64,000 nt of DNA from Cheiracanthium punctorium. Its lineage: Eukaryota; Arthropoda; Arachnida; Araneae; Cheiracanthiidae. Numbering within the stretch: position 1 is the stretch's first letter; every line of letters begins with the position of its first letter. A program made the translations under genes and the position numbers. Positions 37,905 through 49,000 of the stretch are shown one piece after another. The stretch is taken from the NCBI GenBank assembly GCA_038373885.1, contig JAWZYV010013141.1, forward strand, positions 1,116,001 through 1,180,000. Reading direction: 5' to 3'. Under the pieces are notes generated by a model. The model did no database searches, was not told the DNA's origin, and worked only from the letters and a program-made list of their open reading frames with translations.

Positions 37905-38262
37905 TCAAAAATATAGCCGCAACCATCGCATTAGCTGTCGATGCTTCACTTCTTGAGATTTTTTAGAGTACCACCTGCGCCACCTAACGGATTCATCCTT
38001 AACTGGGTCATCGGCTTGGAAATGACATCCAGTCAGGTGATTCTTCAACGGTCCGAAGAGATGGAAATCACTAGGTGCGAGACCTGGACTGTAAGGAGGA
38101 TGTTCCAATAATTTCATCGGAAGTGCTGTAGCCAACAACGTGAAATCTAGTGTGATCTGATTGTTGTGATCGTCTAGACATGGAATTTCATTCCCCCGGG
38201 GAATATGTGCAATCGTACGAGCTCTTGTTACTTTACTTTTTGAACCCTCTTCGTAGATTTAT
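37905..38262 (-). mobile_element. Internally deleted mariner, copy 2
   Basis: The right end reads on minus as GGGTTCAAAAAGTAAAGTAAC. After about 120 bases it enters transposase at LATALPMKLLEHPPYSPGLA with SDFHLFGPLKNHL next, the third-Asp region. The same joint between TIR and C-terminal coding occurs at 6.3 kb. The other TIR was not found. Confidence 0.7.
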
Positions 38263-38264
38263 GA

Positions 38265-38755
38265 ATACTTTGACGGAACATTAAATATTCCCAATCGTGC
38301 ACTTTTTGCCATCAAAGGCATATCCCATTTCTGCCACTAGTACTGCTGTCACGAATGTAAAATGGAAGGTTGTATTATTTTAGAAAAAAAAATGAGGTAA
38401 AACGCACTTAGGTAAGTGTATTTTTTAAATGCAGATTTCCCAAAAGCAGTTCCAAAACCATTATTATATTAATAACTTTCATTCTGCTCATGCATGTGCC
38501 GTTACTATGGCTACCATTATGTGGCATCAAGTTTTCTCCGATTTTGCTCAATCTAGTGATTTCTGTATCTATGGTGCTAAGTCACTGTATGTACTCCATC
38601 GATCATAAACCCTAAACTGTAACCACTGCGCTACTATGCTCGTTAGAGTATATTTGTAACTTTGATTTATCGATTTGTGTCTGTGAATCTCCATACTTGA
38701 TATATCACCTGCAGTGCGTGTGTTTAATGTACTCAGAAGTATCTTTCAGATATGG
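38265..38755. other. Intergenic DNA, no gene seen
   Basis: Nothing recognised. Confidence 0.3.
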
Positions 38756-38759
38756 TCTT

Positions 38760-39060
38760 TGTTATAACAATAGTTTTTAACACTCCCCTGTAAGATGAAA
38801 ACTTGTTTATGATTTCGGTTTGTCTGCCTGTCCTTCCTTACTCTAACTGCCGTAAATATGTATTTCTAGTATGTACTATACCATATACCCTACTGAAAAG
38901 GGTTTATGTAGCATTTATAATTCTTTTATAGGAGCACTTAAAAGAATTCCAATACATTACGCTCTACGAGCAGTCATTCTTTAAACCGTGATATTTAGAG
39001 ATATTCGGCTATTTCAAACAAAGAAAAATTGTTATATGATATTAAGGATTACAAAATAAT
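38760..39060 (+). repeat. Dispersed repeat family B, copy 3
   Basis: Shares with 63190-63480 a GTCTG-CTGTCC start, GCCGTAAATATG, ATAGGAGCACTTAAAAGAAT, ACATTACGCTCTACGA and GAGATATTCGGCTATTTCAA in the same order. Confidence 0.65.
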
Positions 39061-39081
39061 GCTTCCCATTGAAAATAATGC

Positions 39082-39143
39082 ACGTATAATTTTTTGTGCA
39101 CTTTTACTTCTTTTACTGTAAAAGTACACAAAAAATTATACGT
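39082..39143. repeat. Hairpin, 26 bp arms
   Basis: ACGTATAATTTTTTGTGCAC with TTTTAC pairs with its inverse at 39118-39143 with one mismatch; the loop is 10 bases. Confidence 0.7.
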
Positions 39144-39364
39144 ACACTCAAAGAAATTTAGTGCATTACGGTCTACGACAGTTGAGAGGCTTTTATTTAC
39201 TTTTGATTAAAAAACGAAAGTATTACTTAAAAAGTTTTACAGCTTATCGTAAAATTACATTAACAGTGATATACAACTTTTTGAGGCTATCTCGAATGTA
39301 TCGCCTAATTGGACGGAAATGTATCGCCTTAATTGACGCTAAGTGTTAGTTGGAAAGTGCTTTA

Positions 39365-40257
39365 CCAGGTGTAGAAGTATGAAACCGGAATTTTTCTGTA
39401 AAAATTATACCTATGCTGTTTGAAAACGATAAAAAAATATTGTATTCAAAATAATCTCCATTGCTATTAATATATTTTCAGCACCTCTCCGGCATTTTAT
39501 GAATGCCATGCCAAAAAAAAAAAAAAAAAAAAAAAAACAGTTCTTTTGAAGCGAGCCTGTTATCGAGCCATTTTCGTACATTTTCATACGCATTGAAGCG
39601 TTGTTCGGCAAGAGCCTGCTCCAGTGATGCGAATAGATGATAATCAGACGGAGCCAAGTCTGGGGCATAAGCCGCATGCGTTAGTATTTCCCAACTGAAC
39701 GCCTCGATCGTTTCCCTGACCCGTTTTGGTGTGTGTGTGTGGGGGCATTATCATGGAGCAAATGCTTTTTTGCCTTTTTTCATATTCCAGTCGTTTTTCA
39801 CGTAATGATCGATTTAAATCCATCATTTGCTGTTGGTAGCGATCACTGTTAACGGTTTCATCAGGTTTTAGCAGCTCATAATAGATTTCGGTGGTCTTCC
39901 ACGTTCTTCCTTTCTCACGTCAAAATCACCACTTTTGAATTTTTTGAGCCACTCGAAACACGCGTTTTACCAAGAGCATGCTCACCGTAAGCTCCGACGA
40001 GCATTCGATGCGATTCTGCAGTAGTTTTATTCAAATGATAACAGAAAACCAATGCTGTTCGAAAATCTCAGTTCGTTGGCACAAAACTCGACATGATTAA
40101 GGTTATACAAAAATATACCGGTGTATGGAATTTGGGTTGTTGCTTGTTGAAAATCTTCGTCAGCTGTTAGAAGGAGATAATGGCGCAGTCGAAGCGGTTT
40201 TGCGGTCACTAAAGCGCCATTTATAGGGAAATTCCGGTTTCATACTTCTACACCTGG
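39365..40257 (-). mobile_element. Mariner with both TIRs, 893 bp, internally deleted
   Basis: Identical ends CCAGGTGTAGAAGTATGAAA with CCGGAATTT, inverted, with TA outside (39363-39364, 40258-40259). It is about 0.4 kb shorter than a full mariner; the missing part lies between the GRPPK-like linker and LLKP-ETVN region. An A-run of about 25 on the plus strand interrupts the C-terminal coding. Confidence 0.8.
39400..40209 (-). pseudogene. Mariner transposase pseudogene
   Basis: Pieces in several frames, N to C: an HTH portion about LLVGAYGEHALGKTRVFEWL; DSRYQQQMMDLNRSLREKR-type linker (39780-39826); a DNAPTHT-like second-Asp site; LAPDLAPSDYHLFASLEQAL, the third-Asp site; then a RFNAYENVRKWLDNRLASKE end. 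Frameshifts, a stop just before the second Asp site and the central deletion make it inactive. Confidence 0.65.
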
Positions 40258-40369
40258 TATTATCGATGTGTTTGGCATGATTTTTTTGTTTGTTCTACTT
40301 GACTTTGTGAAAGTAGGAGACTTGCATTACCTTGTACCTACGCGTTGCTGAAAAAGGTTCATCCTGTAA

Positions 40370-40925
40370 AAGTTGCTGTTCAACGGGGATCAAACGTGAT
40401 TCTAGCCCTAATGAAAGGTAAAAGTGACATGTGTTAGAGGAAAATGAACTATAGCAGTAGAGGGTGCAAGATCATTCGGTGTTAAGGACCCTAAATAATA
40501 AAAGACTCCATTATATTACACTTTATAAGTGTGCAACGCAGATCAAACGTGATTGTAGCCCTAATTAAAGGTAGAAGTGAGAAATGAACTATAGCAGAAG
40601 TGTAACTTAGAGGGTGCAAGATCATTCGGTGTTATGGACCCTAAATAATATCAGAATATTATATAACAATTTGTAAGTGTGCAACGGGGATCAAACGTGA
40701 TTGCAGCCTTAATAAAAGGTTGAAGTGAGACGCATTAGAGGGAAATGAACTACAGCAGTAGCGCAACTTAGAGGGTGGAAGATTATTCGCTGTTATAGAC
40801 CTTAAATAATATCAATTATATTACACTTGTTAAGTTCGCAACGGGGATCAAACGTGATTGTAGCCTTAATAAAAGGTAGAAGTGAGATGTGTTAGAGGGA
40901 AATGAACTGTAGCAGTAGCGTAACC
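40370..40925. repeat. About 150 bp tandem array, 3.6 units
   Basis: GGGGATCAAACGTGATTGTA recurs (GATCAAACG at 40388, 40541, 40689, 40846). Units share AGAGGGAAATGAACTATAGC and CCTAAATAATATCA. Confidence 0.8.
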
Positions 40926-40929
40926 CTCC

Positions 40930-42715
40930 ATAATGGTCCTACGTAAAAAATTGTTTTTTTGAAACGTCATTGTAAGCAATAAAATTACTCCCTTAGAAAA
41001 CTAATCAGGTGTAACAATCTTATTAAATCTCCTGATAAATCATTTTTTATTTAAATTTTCCATAATTAAAAAGTAGAAAATAGTTTACTTATTTTAATCT
41101 CGTGTATTTGAAATCGCCCAAATTGCGAGTCTATGCTCATATATGACGTACATTTTGTGGTAGGGCTTAAGAATTTCAAGCAATTTTAAATTTGTGATGT
41201 CGCGTTTTTAACTGCTGTCAAAGAAATATCGGTTTGTTCAGTTTGTTCACTTGGTTTGTTCGCCTAGTTAGTGTTCCAACGGAGTAACATTATGACTTAC
41301 AACAGCATTAAACCAATAAATTTCTGCATAGGATCGTAGGGAGGAATGTAATCCTACATTAAACCACGCACCATAAATCTTTGTACTTATAAACATGTGA
41401 TAATTGTAGGGTTTAAAATTTTAATTGCTATTCTTCAATTGTGCATAAAATCATTTGCGTAAAACATAAGTACAACATTTGTGTCCGTATAACAATACTG
41501 TCAATGTTTAACTAATGAATTTCTACCAATTATATAACGGCTTTGAGAGCGAATTCATTAGTTCTTGAGGCTTAATCCCTTGTTGCATACATTGTTTAAT
41601 ATATCTATGCAGAAGATGCGATGCAATTTGATTCAAAATGATTGAAATATATTGAAATTCAAAGTACAGCCTTATTGTAAATTACTTTTACATTCTGGTG
41701 TTTAACTTGTTTAATTAATCCCAAAATGCGGTTATGGTGGTTGTACTACTTTGTTATTAAAATGATGCCGTACGAAGTTAAATAAGTTATGCCTCCTTTC
41801 AGAATAAGATATGCTCTCTAATTAGTTATGCATTCCTCAAATTGAATCTTAAGTTTTGCGGTTTCTGAAATTCATAAATAGATATATATGTGATAATTTA
41901 CAGGCCGTATTAGTTGTTTCCAATTTATAAACAATGATAATAAATTAATTTAAAATTATTGGTGTTAAAAGACCGAAAATTTTCCAGTAGGGTTATATAT
42001 TTGTGCTAGGGTCGATTAGATAGTAGGAAGGTATAGATTTTTATAATTAAATAAGAAAAACATCAGAATTTCTTAATTTTCAATTTTCTTTTATTGTTAA
42101 ATGTCTTTATTTAGTTAATTTAAAATAGATGCGTTTTGAATACTTAAATGTTATTTGAATTAAAAGAAACTATTTATAACTGTAACATATCAGTCTTCTG
42201 TCTGTTGTCTCTTACAAATCAGTAGTTGAAAGGTCTTTATACTTGAGATTGTAAAGAGTGGTTTGAAATTTTACATTATAATTCTACCATCATGTTCTGA
42301 AAATTTGGTGACAGTATTTTCATAAACATATAGATCTTTCATTTAAGCATCACGTGAACTATATCTTAATGGAAAAGTTATGTCTTAATTCAGAAATGAG
42401 TGTAATGGAACACATTTTAAATATGACACAAAAAAAGTATTTATAGTTTTACATTGTTTCACACTGAACTGAGTTTACTGAAATTAAGACAAAAACAAAA
42501 GATTTAGTTTTTAATAGCATTCATTTCAACATTGTGTGCACATTGGTTCATTATGATATACATCACAGAATGCACAAGTCTCTTTTAATATAAAAACATA
42601 TTTCAGTATTTATCTTTCGTCTTGAAAATCCACAAGAAGCATCACTTTTCTAAGAATTGTCAATCCCGTTTCAACAGGAATAACACCTTGTAAAAGTATT
42701 TTCTCATAAGTATTA
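40930..42715. other. AT-rich region downstream of the receptor gene
   Basis: No gene was recognised. It may include the receptor's 3'UTR at its right side; several TTTATT words could be polyA signals on the minus strand, none clearly preferred. Confidence 0.35.
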
Positions 42716-42720
42716 GTCAT

Positions 42721-43256
42721 AAGTATCACTTTTGTTATCACTGCACGATTCCGCCGAAAGAAAACACAAAATGTCTTTCAGGACACAAACGTGACTTTCA
42801 GGATTACTGTTACTCTTGTTGAAAGTCGAATGATGTATGAACGAATTGTCCTGCTAGATCACCTGGTTGTTAGTCTGGGAGCTGCATTATCAATCCCTTA
42901 TAACTTTTGTTATCACTGCACGATTCCGCCGAAAAAAAATGGCTTTCAGGACTCAAACGTGACTTTCAGGATTGTTGTTGCTCTTGTTGAACGTCGAATC
43001 CACTCCGGACGACCGTATGAAGGTGTTGTTTTGCTGGATATTCTGGTTGTCAGTCTAGGAGCTGCATTATCAATTCCTTATCACTTTTGTTATCACTGCA
43101 CGATTCCGCCGGAAAAAAAAAACACAAAATGGCTTTCAGGACTCAAACGTGACTTTCAGGATTGTTGTTGCTCTTGTTGAACGTCGAATCCCCTCCGGAC
43201 GACCGTATGAAGGTGTTGTTCTGCTGGATATTCTGGTTGTCAGTCTGGGAGCTGCG
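42721..43256. repeat. 175-180 bp tandem array overlapping the receptor C-tail
   Basis: About three units; the anchor GCACGATTCCGCCG recurs at 42743, 42918 and 43098. The rightmost unit runs into exon 2 and supplies the coding sequence for roughly the last 36 residues plus stop. The two downstream units keep the C-tail-like text but have in-frame stops (CAG to TAG, and a later TAG). They are therefore decayed copies lying in or beyond the 3'UTR. The plus strand is open through them, but that frame is a shadow. Confidence 0.85.
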
Positions 43257-44115
43257 GTTGGACACGAACGCCGAACCGGCCTTGGCGATCACCCACCCCA
43301 TCCTCACCATCTCGCGGCGGATGTTGCTGTTCAGCCACCCGTACAGGATGGGGTTGGTGACGGAGGAGGACATGGCCGCCATGTGGCAGATGGCGAACGC
43401 GAGGTACAGGTGCTTCGGGTCCAGGAGGTTCGGGTTGAACTCGGCGAGGAGGTTCAGGCCGTTCCAGGGCAGCCAGCTCAGCGTGAACACGACCGATATG
43501 CTCAGCAGCACCATGGTGGCCCGCGTGTTCCGCCTGAGGTCCCGCTTCAGCCTCTCCTGGCTGGCGTTCGAGCCCCGGTTCCGCACCGCCGCCTCGCTGT
43601 CCTCCACCCGGAAGATCTTGGCGTTCAGGTGGGACCTGATGTGGAAGTGGGTGATCAGCAGGGCCAGGGCCGGTATCACGAACTGCACGATCAGCGTCAG
43701 CACGGTGTAGATGCTCTTGGAGGCGGAGCTGGGCCACAGCTCCACGCACTTGTAGTAGAAGTGGAATCCGGGAAGGCCCACGGGGACGGTGCCTTGGAAA
43801 ACGCAGATCGGGATGGAGAGGAGGAAGGCCGTGGCCCATATCAGGGTGGTGCTGAGGACCATCTCCCTGGTGCCCCCTTTCGGGTTTTGCGGGTTGAAGC
43901 TTATGATCGCGTTGTAGCGGTCGATGGCTATGGCCAGGACGGTGGCGGCCGAGACGAATATCGTGGAGGCCTGGACAAAGGGGACCATCTTGCAGAGGAA
44001 CGCGCCGAGGAACCAGCTCCTCCGAATGAGGACCAGCAGTGTGAAAGGCATGCAGAAGACACACAGTATTATGTCTGATATGTTGAGGTTGATTACCAAT
44101 ACATTGCGAGATGAC
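43143..44115 (-). CDS. NPF/NPY-type neuropeptide GPCR, exon 2 (TM2 to stop)
   Basis: This is a class A (rhodopsin-like) G-protein-coupled receptor of the plasma membrane, most like arthropod neuropeptide F receptors. The acceptor TTGATTGCAG|G completes Arg77 begun in exon 1; the exon then encodes residues 78-400 and ends in TGA. Landmarks on the spliced numbering: NLNISD with Asp91 in TM2; Cys118 at the top of TM3 and Cys200 in ECL2, the expected disulfide; DRY at 142-144; SWLPWN in TM6 (Trp301, Pro303); an AICHMAAMSSS stretch and NPILY at 341-345 in TM7. AICHM followed by MSS and an NP-L-YGWLN pattern is what suggests NPF receptor; a sister NPY-like or RYamide receptor is possible. The third loop is basic. 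The C-tail (about 350-400) is Asn/Ser-rich with no palmitoylation cysteine. The exon is much GC-richer than its flanks. The last codons overlap a tandem array. Confidence 0.9.
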
Positions 44116-44202
44116 CTGCAATCAAAAGAAAACTGTGTGAGTGTTAATATTAAATATACAGAGCAAAATAATTTTTAAAATTAAAAATACAAGGTGTCTT
44201 AA

Positions 44203-44886
44203 CCCTTTAACGCGCGGTGTCCTCGCCGTGAGGACACCAAACTCTGACGTTTCGACTGTTGCCAGCAGGGGCGTAGCCAGAAATTTTTCATGGGGGGGGG
44301 TTACGACTACTGCAACTCATATATATGTATACATATGTGTGATAATGTAGTGAAGTATATACATTTTGTATGGCAAAAAATTTCTCATGGGGGGTTATGA
44401 CCCCCCAAACCCCCTTGGCTACGCCTCTGGTTGCCAGTCACGAAGAATAGATTTGATTTCTATAAAAACAGTTGCGGGTGACATAGCTCCACGAGAATCC
44501 TTTTACTTTTTAGCACGTCCTTTCCCGTAAAAAAATGTCACTGTTATTTTTAACACCACTGACATCTGCTGAAAAATGGAAGAATGCGAGAACAGCCGGA
44601 TAGATTGCCCAATGCTGAAAAAAGGGCAGCCGTTGCCATCGCTCGACTTAACTACCAGCAAGATGGCGGACGATCGAAACGTTCATCGCGTGCCACAGAT
44701 CTAGAGATCCTTTTTTGACGCAGCTGGCTTCGCGCAAACACAGCTAGCTGTCGTCAAAAAAGGGTCTCTAGATCTGTGCCACGCGATGAACGTTTCGATC
44801 GTCCGCCATCTCTGCTGGTAGTTAAGTCGAGCGATGGCAACGGCTGCCCTTTTTTCAGCATTGGGAAAGGGTTGCTCCTCAAAGGG
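44203..44886 (+). mobile_element. piggyBac-like MITE, copy 4, interrupted by a hAT MITE
   Basis: 684 bp between TTAA sites (44199-44202, 44887-44890), about 71 bp from the exon 2 acceptor, inside the receptor intron. Removing the 164 bp insert and one 8 bp duplicate leaves 512 bp, as in copy 3. The hairpin centre is GCTGGCTTCGCGCAAACACAG-like, slightly diverged. Confidence 0.8.
44266..44429. mobile_element. hAT MITE nested in the piggyBac-like MITE (164 bp)
   Basis: Ends CAGGGGCGTAGCCA and CAGAGGCGTAGCCA (right on minus). A perfect 8 bp duplication GTTGCCAG (44258-44265, 44430-44437) matches the single GTTGCCAG in the other copies. Poly-G tracts and a microsatellite-like ATATATGTATACATATG lie inside. 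Confidence 0.85.
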
Positions 44887-45219
44887 TTAAAAGGTTCTTT
44901 CAGGGATGGTAGAACGTAACCAGACGACACACAGCAACGTAAGGTCGCAAATACCGTCTTCATGCACCAGTCAGTACTCACTATAAAGGAAACGTTGAAG
45001 AATCGTGAAATTTTTGACTATTTTCTTTTCTGAGAAATTAATTCAGTTTTCTCTAAAATCTCGAGCCTGTAAGATAGAGAACAATCGTATGTATTTATAG
45101 CTGAAGATATCATCATAGACCGTGTGAATTGAATATGTATTTCGATCATTGCTTCTCTGTTCTTCATGTGAATGTAAATGATGTGGCAGGCATATTTTGA
45201 ATATAGTTTACAAAGACAG

Positions 45220-46025
45220 TTTATTAATGATTACGTTTAGAATTAGGAAAGATACGTATTTTGAAGCGCGATATTTTATTTAAACAAGAAATAGAGTTTT
45301 TCTTATCAAACACAGTAATAAATACCTAAATTTGTAAAATAACAGCGATATATTTCTGCATTGTATTTGTCAAATCATTCTGCTCTACACTGATACATTA
45401 AAGTTTTTCCGTTTCAGTGGTTAAGAATGTATGAAACTACTCAATAACCCGAATAAATAATTTTATGTTCGTAAAATTTCTGACCGAAAGAGTAGCATTT
45501 TTTAAAATACAGCATTTATTAATGATACGTTAGAATAGGAAAAAGTATTTGAAGCGCGATATTTTATTTAAACAAAAATATAGAGTTTCTTAAAAAAAAA
45601 CCTAATTTGTAAAAAAACAGTGAAATATTTCGATGTATTTGTAAATATTCTGACACTGAAATTAGTTTTCCGTTTCAGTGGTTAAGAATGTATGAAACTA
45701 ATCAATAACCCGAATAAATAATTTTATGTTCGTAAAATTTCTGACCGAAAAGTAATTTTTTAAAAATAGCATTTATTAATGATACGTTAGAATAGGAAAA
45801 AGTATTTGAAGCGCGATATTTTATTTAAACAAAAATACAGAGTTTCTTAAAAAAAAACCTAATTTGTAAAAAACAGCGATATATTTCGATGTATTTGTAA
45901 ATATTATGACACTGAAATTAGTTTTCCGTTTCAGTGGTTAAGAATGTATGAAACTACTCAATAACCCGAATAAATAATTTTATGTTCGTAAAATTTCTGA
46001 CCGAAAAGTAATTTTTTAAAAACAG
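45220..46025. repeat. 0.26-0.29 kb tandem array, about three units
   Basis: GAAGCGCGATATTTTATTTA starts at 45263, 45551 and 45808. The units share TTTCCGTTTCAGTGGTTAAG and CCCGAATAAATAATTTTATG. The first unit is longer; units 2 and 3 are very alike and carry the same deletions. Confidence 0.8.
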
Positions 46026-46029
46026 AACG

Positions 46030-49000
46030 AACTCATGTAACTTCCAACTTTCATGACACTAAGAGTTTGGTTATTGTATGTGTTTGAGGAAAATCGATGT
46101 AATATGGCTCAACTTGTTAACAGAATAAGTATGTCTTAATCAACATTTATGCTTAATTAATAGTTATGTAACTAATAAAATAATGGTAATTAATAAAAGC
46201 CATAATTCTATCCTCTAGCTATTTTCGACGCTACACGGAGGTTCCACATCTTCATAGGGTAGAAGAGGAACAAAGTTTTAACATTTTAATCACTTTAAAA
46301 ATGAAATACACAAGAAATTTAATTTGTTTAATGCTTTTAACATTTCTAGCTAAAACTTTCTTTTACTTAAAATTTGTAATTATTATTATTGGAAATATAT
46401 TAAGTAATATTTATATAAAAAATAAAATAAAATAATCGGTTTCTATAATAATGCTAGCGAGATTGCAGTATAGAATAAATTCTTAAAGAAAAATAACAAA
46501 AATCGTTAGCGAGTAGGAGAAGGGGGTAACAGTAGGACGATAGATATTTTCCTATGATTCAAAAGCTGAAAAATTAGAAAAATATTCCATTAATTTATTT
46601 AACGCGTATTACAAAACTGTGGAAACTAGCCATTATCACAATTCATCTTGTAGGGCAGTTGAAGTCATTTTTATTTCTATTATCGCTGTTGAAAAAAAAA
46701 ATCAAAAAATCAGAGAAATTCTTTTTTAGTTTTGTGCAGCAAATTATCGGCCGATAATCAATATCTTTGCTTTAATTTAAAACTTAAACTTTCTTATTTG
46801 TATGCATGTATTCCATTGATTAATTTTGCAAAACTTTTGAGTTTCGATTTAAAAGGATTTCTTAAGGGTACAGTGGAACTGTACCCTTAAGTATTACTTA
46901 AGTTACCCACCGTATGTAAACCTATGGCTTGTGGAAATACAGAAATAACAATGACACAGTTATCATTTCCAGTAGACTCCTGTGTTATTCCATGATAAAA
47001 TTAACCTTTGAAAGCTATCGTTTACCGTTTAATTTGATGTTATTTTATTATTTTCAATTCAGGAACGAATTTTGTACCTTTTAAGTGTGTTTTATGATTA
47101 AATCTTTTTTTAAGTCTTGTCATTTGAAAACTGCTTTCATATCTTCCATATTGAATATTTTAACCTGTATTTAATTATAATAATAATAACGTCTGTCGTA
47201 AAAAAGTCTTAGAACGCGCGAATGAGGTACGTGTAGATGAATTGTTGCATAACGGTACGAATAAACAATTATTTTGTACATATGTAAATTAATACCACGC
47301 CTTTCTGCCCACGACAAGAAAAGAGTACCGCTTTTACATGCATTGCTCACTGTCCCATTAACACCACAATCCCTGTCCCATTGTGCCACGCAAAGATTCA
47401 TAATCTAACAACTTGAGTACGTTTTGAAAATTAACTTTTTTCAAAGACTAAAATAGAGATGAATTCTGGAAAAAAAAATCCCAAAGAAAGCTAAAATTTG
47501 TCAAAATATTTTCCCGTATTTAATTTTTAGTTTAAATTAAAAGGAAGGAAATTATTATATGAAACAAGTAAAAATTGCCTCACTGTGCCCCACTCTCCCC
47601 ATCTTAATTGTAGAAATAAATTTCTATTTTAATAGCATAATATCCTTCAAAAACACATTAAACTCATATTTAGTCCTTCATAAAAAAATCCGTGTCATAA
47701 GAAGAGATTTTGTTCCAGTGAAACTATAACATCGCGTCACACATTTGCCCAAGAGTTACTTCAGACCACCCTCAATGTTTATAGAAAAGCCGCATTTCTT
47801 CTAAATACACTTTTTGTGCATACTCAAAAGATTACTTGTTTAACTGTCCTCTCTATAAATGCTTTTCTTGCTGCATAATGTATGAAATACTTTCCTGGCC
47901 GTAATATGTTTATACGAGATCCCACTATTTGGCGCACTTCAGCTCTGCGCAGTCTCTCGAGCACTAAAAGGTATTACACTAAAAGCAAGATGTTGTACAA
48001 GGGAGCCTCCACAGACGTAAATTATTCAATGTTGTAAATGGATTTTCAGACGAGTTGTGTTGTGGACATCCTTGTCACACGGCGCTGATTTTTTATCGAG
48101 CGCTGTAGTTTTAATGCTCTTATGTTTGCCAATCTTCTAAAGCTTCAAAATAGGTTATAAAGCGCATTCTCCTGCTTTGAGTTAACGGAGTGGTTTTGAT
48201 TGCAACACTTTCCAATGAATGAGAACTGTAAAATATAGCACTAAAAAAACTGGTGTTAAAGGAAAGACATTTTCTGTTATGCCTCTTAAAACATACGGAC
48301 AGCGTTTTTATTACTGTGAATGGGGGAAGATATAAGATAAAGCAATAAAAACACGACGGTTTTAGAAAAGGCCACGGCTGAAAAATTAGCCCCTGACAAA
48401 AAAAAGACGAAATTTGTATAATACGCTATATAGCGAAATATATAGCGAAAATGTCTTTTTTAATACTTTAAAATGACGTTCTCGATTATTTTCAGATACA
48501 CAAAAGAGAAAATCATGAAATATCCATACTTTAAGGTTGTATGTCGAAGAAAAATAAACCTCTGTTTTTAGACTTTGTACACAAATTGAAATAAACTAAT
48601 AGCACCATGGTCTCCAAAACATTCCAGATGGTTCTTCATAAGCTGCTTTACACACTGCAAAAGGCGAAAAAGGTATGGCTTTTGTGAAATTTTCAGAAAA
48701 AATTCTTAAACATGGATCTGATCTGCAAGATTTTTCGAAGAGTTGCACGCTTTGCGAAAATTTCCGATTTTTAATAATTTTTTCTAAAAGTTTTGAAACG
48801 GATACAGATTTATCCTTTATTTCAATATGTAGTAAAGCTTGTAAAGAGATAGTTTCAAAATTTTAAAGTGCCTGGCATTATTAGTTTATTTGTACTTATG
48901 TACCAAAATCACATGATTTTTTTCAAACAACACCACTAACACTTCTTATTACCACGAAAACGTCCTGCAGTTATTTTTATTTAATTTTACAGGCAGGCCA

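Noticed and set aside
42791..43180. 129-codon plus-strand frame with repeated VALVERRI / LVVSLGAALSIPY
   Set aside because: It is produced by the tandem array read antisense to the C-tail; no start context or family.
43149..44121. Several 180-310 codon frames overlapping the receptor exon on both strands
   Set aside because: They are out-of-frame or antisense shadows of a GC-rich exon, with low-complexity Arg/Gly/His/Pro composition. Only the minus frame with DRY and NPILY is real.
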